Origin: Fragilariopsis cylindrus CCMP1102
Lineage: Eukaryota; Bacillariophyta; Bacillariophyceae; Bacillariales; Bacillariaceae
Direction: 5' to 3'
NCBI GenBank assembly: GCA_900095095.1
Contig: FMBT01000582.1
Coordinates: 1-44,599 of the forward strand
DNA: 44,599 bases
Shown here: positions 42,197-44,599 of the stretch, piece by piece
Numbering within the stretch: position 1 is the stretch's first letter
Layout: each line of letters starts with the position of its first letter
Translations under genes and position numbers: made by a program
The notes under the pieces: generated by a model
Seen by the model: the letters and a program-made list of their open reading frames with translations, nothing else
What the model was told of the DNA's origin: nothing
Database searches by the model: none

Positions 42197-44599
42197 TAGA
42201 ACCAACACGGAGAAGAACAACACTACCAACACCAGAACGATCTGTGTCCCCAAGTAAAGATCCAAGTTCTAATCCTAGTACTAATCCTACGGTGGTCTAA
42301 GTGCTTGCCTAGCTCTGTTCCTAGTTCTCTTCCAAGTGATGATCCGAGTGGTTCTCCTAGTTCTGAACCGAGTGCTTTACCTAGCTCTGTTCCAAGCACA
42401 ATTCCCAGTATCAAACCAACTGGTGATCCGAGTGATTCTCCTAGCTCTGTTCCTAGTTTTGATCCGAGTGGCGCACCAAGTTCTATTCCAAGTCACTTAC
42501 CTAGTTTGCTCCAAGTGGTGCACCAAGTTCTGTCCTAGTTCGGAACCTAGCTCCATGCCGAGTGCTAATCCCACTGGTGGTCCAAGTGCTTTCCCTAGCT
42601 CTGTTTCCTAGTGGTGATCCAAGTGATCTTCCAAGTGGTACTCCTAGTTTCTGATCCGAGTGCTTTTACCTAGCTCTGTTCCAAGCGCTATTCCAAGTCT
42701 TGAACCGACTGGCGATCCAAGTGATTCTCCTAGCTCTGTTCCTAGTTTTGATCCGAGTGGCGCACCAAGCTCTATTCCAAGTCACTTCCCCAGTTTTGAT
42801 CCAAGTGGTTCACCAAGTTCTGTCCCTAGTTCGGAACCTAGCCTTATGCCAAGTACCAGTCCTACTGGTGATCCAAGTGCTTTGCCAAAGCTTTGTTCCT
42901 AGTGGTCTTCCAAGTGGTACTCCTAGTTCTGATCCGAGTGCTTTACCTAGCTCTGTTCCAAGCGCCATTCCAAGTCTCGAACCGACTGGTGATCCAAGTG
43001 ATTCTCCGACTCTGTCCGAGTTTTGATCCAAGTGGCGCACCAAGCGCTATTCCAAGTCACTTACCTAGTTTTGATCCAAGTGGTTCACCAAGTTCTGTCC
43101 TAGTTCGGAACCAAGCCTTATGCCAAGTACCAGTCCTACTGGTGATCCAAGTGCTTTGCCAGCTTTGTTCCTAGTGGTCTTCCAAGTGGTACTCCTAGTT
43201 CTGATCCGAGTGCTTTACTAGCTCTGTTCCAAGCGCCATTCTAAGTCTCGAACCGACTGGTGATCCGAGTGATTCTCCGAGCTCTGTTCCGAGTTTTGAT
43301 CCAAGTGGCGCACCAAGCACTATTCCAAGTCTCGAACCGACTGGTGATCCGAGTGGTGCACCAAGTTCTGTCCCTAGTATGGAACCCAGCTCTATTCCAA
43401 GTGCGAATCCGAGTGCTTCTCCTAGCTCTGTTCCTAGTCTGGATTCGAGCAGCGCACCGAGTTCTGGCCCAAGTGTTGTCTCAAGTACTGCTCCTACTTC
43501 CAGACCAGCTTGGTACCCAGTCTTTCACTAAGTTCTCTTCCGAGTTCTGTTCCGAGTCTTGACCCAAGCGCAGGTCCCAGTCTTTCACCAAGTTCTGTTC
43601 CTAGTCTCTCACTAGCTCTGATCCGAGTGGTTCACTGAGTTCTGTCCCTAGTTTGGAACCCAGCTCCATTCCAAGTTCCATTCCGAGTTACATTCCGAGT
43701 GCTAATCCGAGCGGGGAGCCAAGTAAATTGCCCAGCTCTCTTCCAAGTGTAGTTCCAAGTGGTGGTCCTAGTTTGATCCGAGCGGCGCTTCCAAGTGCAG
43801 TTCCAAGTTGTGGTCCTAGTTCTGATCCGAGCGGTCTTCTAAGTGGTGGTCCTAGTTCTGCTCCAAGTCTTGACCCAGTTTTGTTCCAAGTCTTGACCCA
43901 AGCGCATTCCCAGTCTTTTACCAAGTAGCTTGCCCAGTTTGGAACCAAGTTTATCGCCGAGTGCTGCACCCAGCCTGCCCTTAGCCTTGCTCCCAGTGAG
44001 GTTTCCTAGTTCGGATCCTAGTGCGGATCCAAGCGCAACACCGAGTGTTGAACCGAGTGATTCTCCTAGCTTGCTCCTAGTCTGGATCCGAGCGGCGCAC
44101 CGAGTTCTGTCCCAAGTGCTGTCCCAAGTACTGCTCCTAGTTCAAGACCAAGCTTCGGACCCAGTCTTTCACTAAGTTCTCTTCCGAGTTCTATTCCAAG
44201 TCTTGAACCCAAGTGCAGGTCCCAGTCTTTCACCAAGTTTTGTTCCTAGTCTTTGAACCTAGCTCTGATCCGAGTGGTGCACCAAGTGCTGTCCCTAGTT
44301 TGGAACCCAGCTCCATTCCAAGTGCTAATCCGAGTGCTTCTCCTAGCTCTGTTCCTAGTCTGGATCCGAGTGGCGAACCAAGTTCAGCACCAAGTTCAAT
44401 CCGAGTGATGTGCCTAGTTTTTGTGCCTAGTTCTATACCAAGTGCTGGTCCAAGTTTCATTCCAAGTCTTACACCAAGTCGTGCACCCAGCTCTACTCCT
44501 AGTTTTGGATCCGAGTGGCGCACCAAGCTCTATTCCAAGTTCAATCCCGAGTGATGTGTCTAGTTCTACACCAAGTGCTGGTCCAAGTTCCATTCAAGT
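42197..44599 (+). repeat. Long PSxx (12-bp) protein-coding repeat array, runs off the window
   Basis: Hundreds of CCx-AGT-nnn-nnn units encode PSSVPS, PSGAPS, PSFDPS and the like. Larger blocks recur every ~270-290 bp, marked by EPTGDPSDSP at about 42420, 42711, 42990 and 43258. The reading frame moves between three frames at short homopolymer changes. Such Pro/Ser repeats occur in secreted diatom and other stramenopile proteins, probably cell-wall or adhesive. It lacks a start of its own. I cannot tell whether it is the C-terminal half of the upstream gene or a separate one. Confidence 0.8.

Overview
The window looks like nuclear DNA of a diatom, or at least a stramenopile with a secondary plastid. 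Four things point there. Genes are short, with GT-AG introns of about 90-250 bp on both strands. Coproporphyrinogen oxidase has an ER-type signal followed by a Phe-led plastid transit region. Several secreted proteins are rich in Pro/Thr/Ser, Lys/Ser or Gly/Lys/Trp/Tyr, like diatom cell-wall (biosilica) proteins. Coding and non-coding DNA are full of trinucleotide and pentanucleotide repeats. The genus cannot be named from sequence alone.

Layout. 1-1.1 kb: 3' part of an unrecognised gene. 1.9-2.4 kb: decayed Pro-Ser repeat DNA and a small hairpin. 2.9-4.3 kb: coproporphyrinogen III oxidase (2 exons). 4.7-5.3 kb: broken or split unknown gene (-). 6.1-7.1 kb: DUF1664-type protein (-). 7.8-8.0 kb: mini EF-hand protein. 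8.4-10.2 kb: methyltransferase-like protein (-). 10.6-11.2 kb: probable plastid protein. 11.8-13.0 kb: sideroflexin (-). 14.0-15.9 kb: secreted silaffin-like protein (-, 2 exons). 16.8-17.9 kb: membrane protein (2 exons). 18.7-19.0 kb: small unknown protein (-). 19.9-20.4 kb: decayed acidic ORF. 20.6-21.9 kb: sulfotransferase (-, 2 exons). 22.3-22.7 kb: decayed ORF. 22.7-25.0 kb: basic Tudor-like nuclear protein (-). 25.26-25.48 kb: Stowaway-like MITE. 26.4-29.3 kb: FHA-domain nuclear protein (-, 3 exons). 29.9-31.0 kb: about six copies of a ~190-bp tandem repeat. 31-33.36 and 39.31-40.07 kb: old non-coding repeat split by a 5.95-kb transposon (33.36-39.31 kb). The transposon is flanked by TTAA and carries an AT-hook/DDD-type transposase gene plus inverted subterminal repeat arrays. 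40.1-40.6 kb: tandem repeats. 40.7-44.6 kb: a cingulin-like Lys/Gly/Trp/Tyr repeat protein gene, followed by a long PSxx (12-bp) repeat array that runs off the window.

Two themes stand out. First, many genes are broken by single-base indels in homopolymers, and the repeats inside this window show what the unbroken frame should be. Most of these breaks are therefore probably consensus errors of a long-read assembly rather than true pseudogenes; reads are needed to decide. Second, the right part combines an unfamiliar TTAA-flanked transposon with a candidate biosilica-protein locus. These are the most interesting parts. The housekeeping genes lie on alternating strands and show no operon-like grouping.
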